From positions 1-64,000 of the forward strand of contig MKUN01000035.1 of NCBI GenBank assembly GCA_001897835.1: 64,000 nt of DNA, given 5' to 3'. The position numbers and the translations under genes are program-made. This DNA comes from Bacteroidetes bacterium 46-16 (GTDB lineage: Bacteria > Bacteroidota > Bacteroidia > Chitinophagales > Chitinophagaceae). Positions 41,663 through 50,967 of the stretch are shown one piece after another. A model generated the notes under the pieces. That model was given only the letters and a program-made list of their open reading frames with translations, was not told the origin of the DNA and made no database searches. How positions within the stretch are numbered: position 1 is the first letter of the stretch; each line of letters opens with the position of its first letter.

Positions 41663-42799
41663 TTATTGTGCGTCAAAGAATAATTCGCCAGCTATCCCAT
41701 CGGCAAAGAGCTTGCCTGTATTGCTAAGAATGAGCTTTCTGTCTTGTAAGTTGACTTGTCCTTTTTCCATGAAGGCCAGGGCATTTTGTTCAAGTGCACT
41801 TACATATTCGCCGCCCCATTGGCGGGCTATCTTGTCCAGGTCGCAACCCCACATGGTGCGTAAGGAGGTCATGATATACTCGTTAAGGTGCTGCACCGGT
41901 GTCAATAACTCTTCTTCGTAGGGTACATGGTTTTGCGAGAGTATGCTTTGCGTATACAGTGCATTATTGGCAATATTCCACCTGCGCTTATTACCGTCGA
42001 ATGAGTGGGCTGAAGGTCCTATTCCGAGATAAGGCAGCCCCCGCCAGTAATTGGTATTGTGTACTGCATGGTGGCCAGGCAATGCAAGGTTGGATATCTC
42101 GTAATGATCATAGCCCATTATCCCCGCCTGTTCCATAAGCAGTTCCAATTGGCCTGCAGCCTGCTCGTTATCAGGTCGGCTGGTCTTCTTTTTAAGGATA
42201 TTGTTGTGCAGTACGGTACCTTCTTCTACGGTCAGTGCATAGGCAGAAAAATGGGGCACCTGCAATTTGGCTACTTGCGAAAGGTTATATTTCCAGTCGG
42301 CATCGCTGAGGCCCGGTGTGCCGTATATCAGGTCTATGGTAAGGTTGGCGAAGCCCGCATCCTGCGCAGCTTTAATAGCATAGTCGGCCTGTTGCGTATT
42401 ATGAGCACGATTCATGAAAAGCAGGTCTTTTTCTTTAAAAGACTGCACGCCAATGCTAAACCGGTCAATGGCAGTATGACGTAGTTCTTTCAGGTATTGG
42501 GCACTAAGGTCATCAGGGTTTGCCTCAAGTGTGCACTCTTTCAGCGTTCCGGCAGGGTAGTGGTGGTAAATGGCATCGATGAAGCGCATTATTTCATCAC
42601 TGCTAAGCAGGGAGGGTGTGCCGCCGCCAAAGTAGATGGTTTCAATGCTATGCCCCTGCAAATAGTCTTTTTGCAGTTCCAGCTCGCGCAGCATGGCCCG
42701 GAGCAGATCGTCTTTCGCCTTCAGTGATGTTGAGAAATGAAAGTTGCAATAAGTGCATTTTTGTTTGCAGAAAGGTATATGTAAATAAATGCCGGCCAT
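41663..42799 (-). CDS. hemW: HemW-like radical SAM protein (coproporphyrinogen III oxidase family)
   Basis: A 378-residue radical SAM protein with the FeS motif 'FCKQKCTYCNF' (Cys11, Cys15, Cys18), followed by 'IETIYFGGGTPSLLS' and 'IGVQSF'. The C-terminal HemN-like domain includes 'GIGPSAHSF'. HemW binds heme and delivers it to respiratory proteins; it is often misnamed as the oxygen-independent oxidase HemN. I chose the internal Met at 42799 because the family starts 'MAGIYLHIPFC'; an in-frame ATG seven codons upstream (42820) is less likely. It is divergent from the BamA/TamA-like gene. Confidence 0.9.
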   Translation of the reverse strand: MAGIYLHIPFCKQKCTYCNFHFSTSLKAKDDLLRAMLRELELQKDYLQGHSIETIYFGGGTPSLLSSDEIMRFIDAIYHHYPAGTLKECTLEANPDDLSAQYLKELRHTAIDRFSIGVQSFKEKDLLFMNRAHNTQQADYAIKAAQDAGFANLTIDLIYGTPGLSDADWKYNLSQVAKLQVPHFSAYALTVEEGTVLHNNILKKKTSRPDNEQAAGQLELLMEQAGIMGYDHYEISNLALPGHHAVHNTNYWRGLPYLGIGPSAHSFDGNKRRWNIANNALYTQSILSQNHVPYEEELLTPVQHLNEYIMTSLRTMWGCDLDKIARQWGGEYVSALEQNALAFMEKGQVNLQDRKLILSNTGKLFADGIAGELFFDAQ

Positions 42800-42880
42800 A
42801 TTGATTCGAATTCCTGCCATTTGTCTGTGCGTTCAAAATTCAAAAAAGCTGGGTCCTTAAGCTTAATTTTGAAGGAATTC

Positions 42881-44671
42881 ATGCAAAGGTCAGTCGTTTT
42901 TTTGGTATTAACGGTTATTTGTTTACAGTTGCTTTCTTCGAAGGCAATAGCGCAAAATTACCTGTTACAGCTACATGCCGTAGATGGGGATACTGTTTTG
43001 TTGCAAAAAGAGGTACAAATTCCTGCCAGGTTCGGCTCCGGAAATGATGTGACCGCATATTTATCTAAACTGGTGCCCTCATTACAAGCCCGAGGCTACC
43101 TTGCAGCCTCTATTGATAGCCTGGATATAAGGTATGGCCGTTATGATGCGTTTATTTACCTGGGCCGGCAGTATAAATGGGCCAGGCTGTCTTTCGATTC
43201 CATACCACAACCTTTATGGACCGAAGCCGGTATCAACCCTGCCCAATGGGAAGGCCGGGCCCTGGATGCCCGGCAGCTATCGGGCCTTTGCGAAAAAATA
43301 TTGCGCTGGTGCGAAAATAATGGATACCCATTTGCAAGGGTATGGCTTGGTAATGCACATATTGGAGATAAAGGCGACGTTTCAGGTGAACTGCTATTGC
43401 AGCGCGGCGAACTGCGTAAGATCGATTCCATATCGGTGGAAGGAGATGCGGCTATATCAAAAGGGTATATAGAGCGTTATCTCGATATTTTTGAAGGAAG
43501 TTTGTACAGTGAAAGAAAGCTAAGAAATATATCCCCGCGATTGCGTGAACTTCCTTTTTTGCAGGAGGCAGCACCCTGGGAACTGGCTTTTAAGCTCACC
43601 GATACCCGAATGAAAATATACCTCAGGCAAAAACGTTCCAACCGTCTGAATGCGATAATAGGCCTCCTGCCCAATAGTGTGCAGACCGGCAAGTTCCTGC
43701 TCACAGCCGATGCCAGCCTTGCCTTGCAAAATATACTGGGCTATGGCGAAACAATAAGTGTTACCTATCAGAACCTGCAATACAGGTCGCCTAAGGTAAA
43801 TGCTGCGTTTGTCTGGCCCTACATGCTCAATAGCCCGATAGGCATCGATGCTAATTTCAGCCTCTTCAAGAGAGATACCGCGTTCTCGCGCACGGCATTC
43901 CAGGCAGGTGCCAGGTACCAGCTTAATGCAGCGGACTATGTGCGCATCTTTTACCAGGGCATGAGCAATCATCTTATCACGATCGATACGGCTTTCATCA
44001 GGTTGAATAAGCGGTTGCCGGATAATGCAGACGTTTCGGCTAATGGCGGGGGGCTTGAATTGGTGTTGGACCGGACCGATTACAGGCTGAGCCCAAGAAA
44101 GGGCTGGCAGCTGAGGGTAAATAGCAGTGCACTTATCCGGCATGTGCAGCGCAGCGATGCGGTGACCGGTATTACTGACCTTAGTGGTTTTGACTATGCC
44201 TCGTTATACGATAGTCTTGAACAACAGAAATATCAATACCATGCAGGTGGTGAGTTGTCTTATTTTTTTCCGCTGGGTAAAAGGATGACATTGATGTGTG
44301 CTTATAAAGGGGCATGGCTCAGCGGCAGGTATTTATTCCAGAATGAACTATATCAATTAGGCGGTTTTAAGCTGCTGAGAGGCTTCGATGAACAAAGTAT
44401 CTATGCCAATCAATACCACATGCTGGACCTGGAATTGCGGCTCCTGCTCGACAGGAACTCTTATGTATACCTGTTTAGCGATAATGCTTATGTGCAGAGC
44501 TACTATAACGGTTATGGCAGCGAAGGCTTGTATAATGGTTTCGGTCTCGGAACCACGCTGGAAACTAAGACGGGCCTCTTCACCATAAGCTATGCCCTGG
44601 GCCGCAGCGATAATAACCCGGTACAATTCAGGCAATCAAAAATACATTTTGGCTACCTGGCTTATTTCTAA
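42881..44671 (+). CDS. outer-membrane BamA/TamA-like barrel protein
   Basis: A 596-residue exported outer-membrane protein with signal peptide 'SVVFLVLTVICLQLLSSKAIA'. Residues ~30-250 carry two or three POTRA-like segments, and ~260-596 form a 16-strand-like barrel. Hallmarks are the surface-antigen 'GGFKLLRGFDE' block (the R-G-F/Y motif) and a C-terminal 'QSKIHFGYLAYF' strand. It is shorter than BamA and has a TamA-like layout, so it probably helps assemble or export outer-membrane proteins. A TTG at 42821 opens the frame earlier, but the ATG at 42881 has a GAAGGA just upstream and starts the signal peptide. The next gene begins 23 bases later. Confidence 0.85.
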   Translation: MQRSVVFLVLTVICLQLLSSKAIAQNYLLQLHAVDGDTVLLQKEVQIPARFGSGNDVTAYLSKLVPSLQARGYLAASIDSLDIRYGRYDAFIYLGRQYKWARLSFDSIPQPLWTEAGINPAQWEGRALDARQLSGLCEKILRWCENNGYPFARVWLGNAHIGDKGDVSGELLLQRGELRKIDSISVEGDAAISKGYIERYLDIFEGSLYSERKLRNISPRLRELPFLQEAAPWELAFKLTDTRMKIYLRQKRSNRLNAIIGLLPNSVQTGKFLLTADASLALQNILGYGETISVTYQNLQYRSPKVNAAFVWPYMLNSPIGIDANFSLFKRDTAFSRTAFQAGARYQLNAADYVRIFYQGMSNHLITIDTAFIRLNKRLPDNADVSANGGGLELVLDRTDYRLSPRKGWQLRVNSSALIRHVQRSDAVTGITDLSGFDYASLYDSLEQQKYQYHAGGELSYFFPLGKRMTLMCAYKGAWLSGRYLFQNELYQLGGFKLLRGFDEQSIYANQYHMLDLELRLLLDRNSYVYLFSDNAYVQSYYNGYGSEGLYNGFGLGTTLETKTGLFTISYALGRSDNNPVQFRQSKIHFGYLAYF

Positions 44672-44694
44672 AGTGTAAATTGCAGCGTAATTAT

Positions 44695-45579
44695 ATGCAC
44701 CGAATTAAGAAACATCCTTTTATAGCTAGCATCTGTATCCTGTTCCTGGCAATCACAGGTTATGGGAAGGTGCAACCTGCACATTACGGTCTGGATATCA
44801 TGCCCGATAGCCGAGCAATAAGTTTATTGGCAATACAGTCTGCCGATAGCATGTTGCGCAGTGGCCCTGCTATAGCCCATGCAAAGACTGTAATGGATAT
44901 AGAGCACGAAAGGCCGCCTGCCGACCGTACTACTGACTTTTATCTCTTACTGTCGCTTTGTCTAATGCTGGGCCTGATACGCTATAGCGATCCGCGATAT
45001 TTTAACAGCCTTTTCAGAGCCTTTCGGAATACCACGCTTAGTAACAGGCAGCTAAAGGAACAATTGGAGGGTGCCACCCTGCCCAATATATTGATGAACG
45101 TCTTCTTTACTATTGTAAGCGGGGCGTATATCTACTACATAGTGCGTTATTTTACCCCCCAACGCAGGGAGGTGATACCACCGTCTTTACTGATACTAAT
45201 GTTAATAACCGGAGTAATGGTTATTTACCTGGCAAAATATGCTGCAGTTCGTTTTAGTGGCTGGGCCTTCAGGGTACAGTCAATAACGGACCATTATTTA
45301 TTTAATATTTTTTTAATAAACAAGATCATAGGCATATCGTTACTACCGTTCATCATATTGCTGGCCTTTGCAGGGCCGGCATGGACTGAGCCTGTGGCTA
45401 TTGTTTCTTTTGCCCTTACCGGAGTGCTGCTGATCAACCGTTATACCCGTTCTTGGCAAGTATTCGGCTCATTCTTTCAATACAGTAAGTTCCATTTTTT
45501 TACGTACCTTTGCGCCTCGGAATTATTGCCACTGGCAGTGTTGATGAAGTTACTGGTGCGCGGATTACTGTACTATTAA
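44695..45579 (+). CDS. DUF4271 membrane protein
   Basis: A 294-residue membrane protein with an N-terminal hydrophobic segment (~9-26) and about five further membrane segments (~85-290). Features such as 'YFNSLFRAFRNTTLSNRQLKEQLEG' and 'FFQYSKFHFFTYLCASELLPLAVL' match the Bacteroidota DUF4271 family. No biochemical function is established. The family commonly sits directly upstream of hemD, as here (60 bases before 45640). A TTG at 44680 would add five residues; the ATG at 44695 is the likelier start. Confidence 0.85.
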   Translation: MHRIKKHPFIASICILFLAITGYGKVQPAHYGLDIMPDSRAISLLAIQSADSMLRSGPAIAHAKTVMDIEHERPPADRTTDFYLLLSLCLMLGLIRYSDPRYFNSLFRAFRNTTLSNRQLKEQLEGATLPNILMNVFFTIVSGAYIYYIVRYFTPQRREVIPPSLLILMLITGVMVIYLAKYAAVRFSGWAFRVQSITDHYLFNIFLINKIIGISLLPFIILLAFAGPAWTEPVAIVSFALTGVLLINRYTRSWQVFGSFFQYSKFHFFTYLCASELLPLAVLMKLLVRGLLYY

Positions 45580-45639
45580 AGTGTTTGAAAGCCTGCGTAT
45601 TTAGTAAAATAAACAAAACAACCCGTTACGATCAAATAT

Positions 45640-46437
45640 ATGGCCAAAGCAGTTCGTACTACGAGTAAACAGTCAGCAAAAAAGGAATTAAAGGTCAATG
45701 CTATACTTATAACGCAACCCCGTCCTGATACGGATAAATCGCCGTACTTCGACCTTGCCAAAAAGTATGATATAAAACTGGAATTCCATCCCTTCATCCG
45801 TGTGGAAGGCCTTACTGGAAAGGAATTTCGGAAACAGCGTGTAGACATAACCGAGTATTCGGCAATCATTTTTACCAGCCGGAGCGCCGTCGACCATTTT
45901 TTCCGTATCTGCGAAGAACTGAAAGTTAAAGTGTCGCAGGATATGAAATACTTCTGTATAACGGAAGCTGTTGCCCTGTACCTGCAGAAGTTCATCCTTT
46001 ATCGCAAGCGTAAAGTGTTTTTCTCACCTGATGGCTCTACGGATGGTTTGCTGGAAGTAGTGAACAAGCATAAGAATAACGAAAAGTTCATATTGCCTAC
46101 TGCCGATAATGGCAAGAACGATATAGCCATGTTCCTTGCCAAAAATAAGGCAACATATACAGAGGCTACCTTATACCGCACATTATCGAACGATATAAGC
46201 CCGGCAATGAAAGACAGCTATGATATGATCGTCTTTTTCAGCCCTTTCAGTGTGCAGACCCTTTTTGATCATGACCCGGCTTTTAAGCAGAATGGTACAT
46301 TGATCGGAGCCTTTGGCCCTACCACATCAAAGGCCGTGGAAGAAGCAGGATTAAGGCTTGATGTAAAGGCTCCGGCACCTAATGCTCCTTCAATGGTATC
46401 GGCCCTCGAGCTGTACCTCTCGGAAATAAAAAAATAA
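45640..46437 (+). CDS. hemD: uroporphyrinogen-III synthase
   Basis: HemD closes hydroxymethylbilane to uroporphyrinogen III in tetrapyrrole synthesis. The 265-residue protein shows the two-domain layout: 'NAILITQPRPD' at the start of domain 1, 'YSAIIFTSRSAVDHFF', and in domain 2 'FILPTADNGKNDI', 'TLYRT' and 'DMIVFFSPFSVQTLF'. It carries a ~18-residue basic N-terminal extension. The only other tetrapyrrole-related gene near is hemW. A hairpin terminator follows. Confidence 0.88.
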   Translation: MAKAVRTTSKQSAKKELKVNAILITQPRPDTDKSPYFDLAKKYDIKLEFHPFIRVEGLTGKEFRKQRVDITEYSAIIFTSRSAVDHFFRICEELKVKVSQDMKYFCITEAVALYLQKFILYRKRKVFFSPDGSTDGLLEVVNKHKNNEKFILPTADNGKNDIAMFLAKNKATYTEATLYRTLSNDISPAMKDSYDMIVFFSPFSVQTLFDHDPAFKQNGTLIGAFGPTTSKAVEEAGLRLDVKAPAPNAPSMVSALELYLSEIKK

Positions 46438-46464
46438 TAAAAGCATAATCTATACAAGCGTTTT

Positions 46465-46495
46465 GCAGCCCGGTTGAGCAGACCGGGCTGCTTTG
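46465..46495 (+). terminator. rho-independent terminator after hemD
   Basis: GCAGCCCGGT - TGAGCAG - ACCGGGCTGC followed by a short TTTGCTT tail. A perfect ten-base-pair stem. Confidence 0.75.
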
Positions 46496-46547
46496 CTTAT
46501 CGTAGAGCATATGTGGCACTCCGCTCATTAAGCAGTAATTTCGCTGC

Positions 46548-48572
46548 ATGGCAAACAGGCTGTTACACGAACAAAGTCCCTATTTACAGCAGCATGCGCA
46601 TAACCCCGTAGATTGGTATCCATGGGGCGATGAGGCATTTGAGCGTGCTTTGAGGGAAGACAAACCCGTATTGGTAAGCATAGGCTACTCGGCATGCCAC
46701 TGGTGCCATGTTATGGAACGGGAGAGTTTTGAAAATGCAGCTGTGGCCGCATACATGAATGAGCATTTCATTAACATAAAAGTGGACCGCGAGGAACATC
46801 CCGATGTCGACCATATGTACATGGATGCCGTACAGGCTATAAGTGGCAGCGGGGGCTGGCCTTTGAACGTATTTGTGACACCTGCAAGGGTGCCTTTTTA
46901 CGGGGGCACTTATTACCCGCCCCGGCAGGCATTCAACCGCCCGTCGTGGCCCGATTTACTGCACCGCATGCATGAGATATGGATGAACAGGAGGGATGAA
47001 GTGGATGCACAGGGCGAGCAAATGCTGCAATACCTCAGGCAAGCCTCAAAAACAACTTCTGCAACCGGGGCAACACTGCCCGGTATGGATGCCTGTGAAT
47101 TGATGGCCGATAACCTGCTGAAGCAGGCCGATAAGGTGCATGGCGGCTTTGGCAATGCGCCAAAATTCCCGGGAACGATGGCCATCAGTTTTTTATTGGA
47201 ATATTATCATTATACAGGTGATGAAGCTGCCCTTAAGCAGGCAAAGCTAAGCCTCGATGCCATGATAGCCGGCGGTATATACGACCAGTTGGGAGGTGGT
47301 TTTGCCCGTTATGCAACAGACAATGAGTGGCTGGTACCTCACTTCGAAAAAATGCTCTATGATAATGCCTTGATGGTATCCGTGCTTTGCGACGCCTGGA
47401 TGCTGACAAAGGAAGAACGATACCGGGTTGCTATTACAGAAACCAACGAATTTCTGGAACGGGAACTGAAGGATGCATCAGGCTTGTTTTATTGTGCGCT
47501 CGATGCCGATAGCGAAGGGGTAGAAGGTAAATTCTATACCTGGACCTGGCAGGACTGGCAGGAGATATGCGGTGGTGATGATTCCCTGGCCAGGGCATAT
47601 TTCGGCCTGGATGAAGGAGGTAACTGGGAACATACCAACATACTGCACATTGCAAAAAGTAAGCAGGAGATAGCTGCTGAAAATAACATCGATACAGACC
47701 AGCTGAGCACGCATATAGCAGCAATAAAGAAGAAGCTTTTTGAAGCAAGAAGCAAGCGCATACGACCACTTACGGACGATAAAAGCCTGCTTTCATGGAA
47801 TGCCCTGGTGAATGTGGCATTGAGCAAAGCATATGTAGCGCTGGCAGATGAAAAATACTTGTTGAGAGCTAAGGAGCATATGCAGGCTATGCTGCAATAT
47901 TTTGTACAGGAAGATGAATTGATGCATACCTGGAAACAAGGCAGGGCAAGGATATCCGCCAAACTGGATGATTATGCTTACCTGGTACAGGCTTTGCTTC
48001 AGTTGGCTACGGCTTCGGGCAATAATGACTACATCATACAGGCCACTAAATGGACTGAAAAGGTAGTGGCTGATTTTACACACGACGACGGTAATTTTTT
48101 CTATTATAGTTCCGTACGGCAAACAGGTATACCTGTACGTAAGACCGATCTCTACGACGGTGCATTACCCTCGGCAAACGCTGTTATGGCACAGAATCTC
48201 CTGTTACTGGGCATCTGTAACGAGCGCAGCGAATGGATAGAGCGTGGGGGCTATATGCTGCAGCAGGTAACGGGTACTGCCATGCGTTATACCTATTCAC
48301 ACGCTTATTGGGCAATGCTGTTGCAGCGGTACGCAAAAGGCATAAAAACGGTAATATGCACAGGCGATGATGCTTATGCCACTGCGCAACATATTTTGAG
48401 ACAATACATACCACACGGATATATAATCACTTCAGAAAAAGAAATATTTGATTTAGCCCTGTTGAAGAATAAATATTTTACGGGCAAAACGCTTATATTT
48501 GTTTGTAAGCAGGATGCGTGTTTAAGCCCTGTGAGCGATATAAAAGCAACTCTACATATAATCAATCAGTAA
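46548..48572 (+). CDS. DUF255 thioredoxin-domain protein (YyaL/SPATA20 family)
   Basis: A 674-residue cytoplasmic protein. The first ~170 residues are a thioredoxin-like domain with '[11 protein letters not shown]' (Cys50, Cys53). The rest is an (alpha/alpha)6-barrel-like domain related to glycosyl-hydrolase folds, with '[29 protein letters not shown]' region and '[15 protein letters not shown]'. The fixed family start '[24 protein letters not shown]' is intact. The function of the family is not established. It stands alone upstream of gldK. Confidence 0.92.
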   Translation: MANRLLHEQSPYLQQHAHNPVDWYPWGDEAFERALREDKPVLVSIGYSACHWCHVMERESFENAAVAAYMNEHFINIKVDREEHPDVDHMYMDAVQAISGSGGWPLNVFVTPARVPFYGGTYYPPRQAFNRPSWPDLLHRMHEIWMNRRDEVDAQGEQMLQYLRQASKTTSATGATLPGMDACELMADNLLKQADKVHGGFGNAPKFPGTMAISFLLEYYHYTGDEAALKQAKLSLDAMIAGGIYDQLGGGFARYATDNEWLVPHFEKMLYDNALMVSVLCDAWMLTKEERYRVAITETNEFLERELKDASGLFYCALDADSEGVEGKFYTWTWQDWQEICGGDDSLARAYFGLDEGGNWEHTNILHIAKSKQEIAAENNIDTDQLSTHIAAIKKKLFEARSKRIRPLTDDKSLLSWNALVNVALSKAYVALADEKYLLRAKEHMQAMLQYFVQEDELMHTWKQGRARISAKLDDYAYLVQALLQLATASGNNDYIIQATKWTEKVVADFTHDDGNFFYYSSVRQTGIPVRKTDLYDGALPSANAVMAQNLLLLGICNERSEWIERGGYMLQQVTGTAMRYTYSHAYWAMLLQRYAKGIKTVICTGDDAYATAQHILRQYIPHGYIITSEKEIFDLALLKNKYFTGKTLIFVCKQDACLSPVSDIKATLHIINQ

Positions 48573-48759
48573 AGATATTGGTACAAAAAAGACATTTTCA
48601 AAGCATTAATAGGTTTGAAAAAACCGATAATTTTTTTTTGAAACTTGCATTTTTGGAAAAAACTTTAAATATTGTGCATCGGTTTTGGAGTAAAAATTAC
48701 TTCCTGACCCAAAAATTTACTTTATTTGCCTAATCGCAAAAAACAATAATAACAGTAGT

Positions 48760-50031
48760 ATGAAACAACTTTCCCTGAAGATCTCGGCATTAGCACTGCT
48801 TGCACTGGCTGCAGGCTGCGGGAAATCGGGTACCGGAGGACAATTGGTAGGACATCCCAACACAATGAACTACAAGGCACCAGTACCGATAGGCATGGTG
48901 TATATCCCTTCCGGTGTTCTGAAAATGGGAGCAAGCGATGAAGATATCCGTAACAAGAACGACGAACCTATTCGCACCGTTCAGATGACCGGCTATTTCA
49001 TGGATGCTACAGAAGTATCTAACGCTGAGTATCGCCAGTTCACGGATTATGTTCGTGACTCGATCGCGCATACCAAGCTCGGTGATTTCGTCGATAACCC
49101 CGATGGAACGCAGCGCCTTGATATGAAGAAGAGCATCAACTGGAAAGATCAGGACCTCCAGGATCAGCTGGCCGATATGTTCATACCTGCTGACCAGTCC
49201 GGCTGGGGCAAAAAAGAATTCGATAATGGTAACAGCAAGCTCGTTTATCATTACGAATCATGGGATTATGAAGAAGCGGTGAAGAATCCTGATCAGGCAC
49301 GTACTTCGTTCATCACAAAACACGATGTACCGGCTTATCCCGATACTACTGTATGGGTGAAACAATTCACTTATTCATACAACGAGCCAATAGCGGTACA
49401 ATACAACTGGTTCCCGGCCTTCAATAACTACCCCGTAGTGGGTGTGAACTGGAAACAGGCTATGGCCTTCTGTAACTGGCGCACCCGCTCATGGAAGAAT
49501 GAGCGCGAAAAGAACAAGATGTTCTTTGAAGGTGAATTCCGTCTGCCAAACGAAATGCAGTGGGAATGGGCAGCACGCGGCGGCCGTAATGAAGCACCTT
49601 ATCCATGGGGCGGCCCTTATATAGTTAACAAAAAAGGTTGCTACCTGGCCAACTTCAAGCCTCAGCGTGGCAACTATGCTGCCGACGGTGGTTTGTACAC
49701 TGTGCCTGTTGATAAATACTGGCCTAACGATTATGGCCTGTACAATATGGCTGGTAACGTATCCGAATGGACCTCTTCTTCTTACTTCGGCAGCTCTTAC
49801 GAAACAGTTGCTGATATCAACCCCGAAATAGAGCATAAAATGAACGCGAACGATCCCCAGTGGATGAAACGCAAAGTAGTGCGCGGCGGTAGCTGGCGTG
49901 ATGTTGCCTTCTATCTGCAGGTTAGCTCTCGTGATTATGAATATGCAGATACGGCAAAAGCCTATATAGGTTTCCGTTGTATCTACCAGGAGATAGCACC
50001 TGCACTTACCAACAGGCGCGGTATGCATTAA
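48760..50031 (+). CDS. gldK: gliding motility / T9SS lipoprotein GldK (PorK)
   Basis: GldK is an outer-membrane lipoprotein that forms, with GldN, the periplasmic ring of the type IX secretion system. The 423-residue protein has signal and lipobox 'LLALAAGC' (Cys20) and a formylglycine-generating-enzyme/sulfatase-modifying-factor fold: 'MVYIPSGVLKMGASDED', 'ATEVSNAEYRQFTDYV', 'FRLPNEMQWEWAARGG' and 'AGNVSEWTSSSY'. In GldK this domain is structural, not an active sulfatase activator. It is the first gene of gldKLMN; codons here are strongly biased to Bacteroidota high-expression choices compared with neighbours. The 187 bases upstream are AT-rich and probably hold the operon promoter, with TTTATTTG at 48721 as a weak -7 candidate. 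Confidence 0.96.
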   Translation: MKQLSLKISALALLALAAGCGKSGTGGQLVGHPNTMNYKAPVPIGMVYIPSGVLKMGASDEDIRNKNDEPIRTVQMTGYFMDATEVSNAEYRQFTDYVRDSIAHTKLGDFVDNPDGTQRLDMKKSINWKDQDLQDQLADMFIPADQSGWGKKEFDNGNSKLVYHYESWDYEEAVKNPDQARTSFITKHDVPAYPDTTVWVKQFTYSYNEPIAVQYNWFPAFNNYPVVGVNWKQAMAFCNWRTRSWKNEREKNKMFFEGEFRLPNEMQWEWAARGGRNEAPYPWGGPYIVNKKGCYLANFKPQRGNYAADGGLYTVPVDKYWPNDYGLYNMAGNVSEWTSSSYFGSSYETVADINPEIEHKMNANDPQWMKRKVVRGGSWRDVAFYLQVSSRDYEYADTAKAYIGFRCIYQEIAPALTNRRGMH

Positions 50032-50099
50032 TTGAGATAGATAAGAGGATAAAAAATAAACACTATTTTTAAAACAAGTTAGAAAACAACAATAGTAAT

Positions 50100-50915
50100 A
50101 TGAATTCTGTAATTCTGTTTTTCGAAACCAAACAGGGTAAGTACGTAAAAAACTTCATTATTGGTATTGGTGCCTCTGTGGTACTGTTGGGAGCCCTGTT
50201 CAAGATCCAGCACTGGCCCGGTGCAGGTGTGATGCTTACCGCTGGTATGTGTACAGAAGCATTCATCTTTGCGATGCTGGGTATATTACCGCCGCACAAA
50301 GATTACTATTGGGAGCGTTTCTACCCGGATATTGATGAAAATCCGCATGTTGAAGCTTATCGCAAAGGGATAAAATTTGAATCAGGTACTAAAGGTTCTG
50401 CTACACATTCTCTTGATAAGATGATGGAAGAAGCTCAGATGACTCCTGCTAATATCCGCAGGCTAGGTGAAAACTTTATGCGTTTCGGACAGGCAGTTGA
50501 CCAGATCAAAGATATGAGCGATGTTACCGCAGCTACTGGTGAATATTCTCAGAGCGCTCGCGAAGCTGCAGTAGCACTCGGCCAGATGAAGGATACCTTT
50601 GCTGGTGCTACTCATACAATGGCATCATTTAATAATGCTGCTGAAGATACTACTAAATTCCACGAACAGGTACAGGTACTTTCCAGGAACCTGGGTTCGC
50701 TGAACCAAATATATGAAGTAGAATTGCAGGATGCTAATAACCACCTGAAAGCAATGAACAGGTTCTACAGTAATCTTGTAAGCGCTTCGGATGCTATGGC
50801 AGCCAGTGCTGAAGATGCAAAAGCAGCTAAAGACCAGATAGGCTTACTCGCTAAGAACTTGTCAACGTTGAACCAGATATATGGCAATATGCTTTCTGCA
50901 ATGCAGGGCCGCTAA
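50100..50915 (+). CDS. gldL: T9SS inner-membrane motor protein GldL (PorL)
   Basis: GldL and GldM form the proton-driven motor of the type IX secretion and gliding machine. The 271-residue protein has two membrane helices at ~17-34 and ~43-62, containing Lys35 next to 'IQHWPG' and Glu53 in 'MCTEAFIFAML'. These charged membrane residues are the expected proton-handling pair of the family. The rest is a cytoplasmic helical tail with repeated 'LSRNLGSLNQIYEVEL' and 'LAKNLSTLNQIYGNML' motifs. It lies 68 bases after gldK. Confidence 0.95.
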   Translation: MNSVILFFETKQGKYVKNFIIGIGASVVLLGALFKIQHWPGAGVMLTAGMCTEAFIFAMLGILPPHKDYYWERFYPDIDENPHVEAYRKGIKFESGTKGSATHSLDKMMEEAQMTPANIRRLGENFMRFGQAVDQIKDMSDVTAATGEYSQSAREAAVALGQMKDTFAGATHTMASFNNAAEDTTKFHEQVQVLSRNLGSLNQIYEVELQDANNHLKAMNRFYSNLVSASDAMAASAEDAKAAKDQIGLLAKNLSTLNQIYGNMLSAMQGR

Positions 50916-50967
50916 TTAATAAAGTTTAGGACGATTTAAAAATATTAACTTAAGTAAACGTTAGAGA

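Noticed and set aside
41663-42799. Oxygen-independent coproporphyrinogen III oxidase HemN
   Set aside because: The short length (378), the start directly at the radical SAM domain and the C-x-x-x-C-x-x-C arrangement without HemN's extra N-terminal region fit HemW.
42821-42881. N-terminal extension of the BamA/TamA-like gene from a TTG
   Set aside because: The ATG at 42881 has a GAAGGA just upstream and begins a normal signal peptide; the upstream 20 codons lie in the divergent gap and hemW start region.
48760-50031. Sulfatase-modifying (formylglycine-generating) enzyme
   Set aside because: The fold is the same, but the lipobox and the gldL, gldM, gldN genes behind it identify GldK, and no sulfatase gene is seen nearby.
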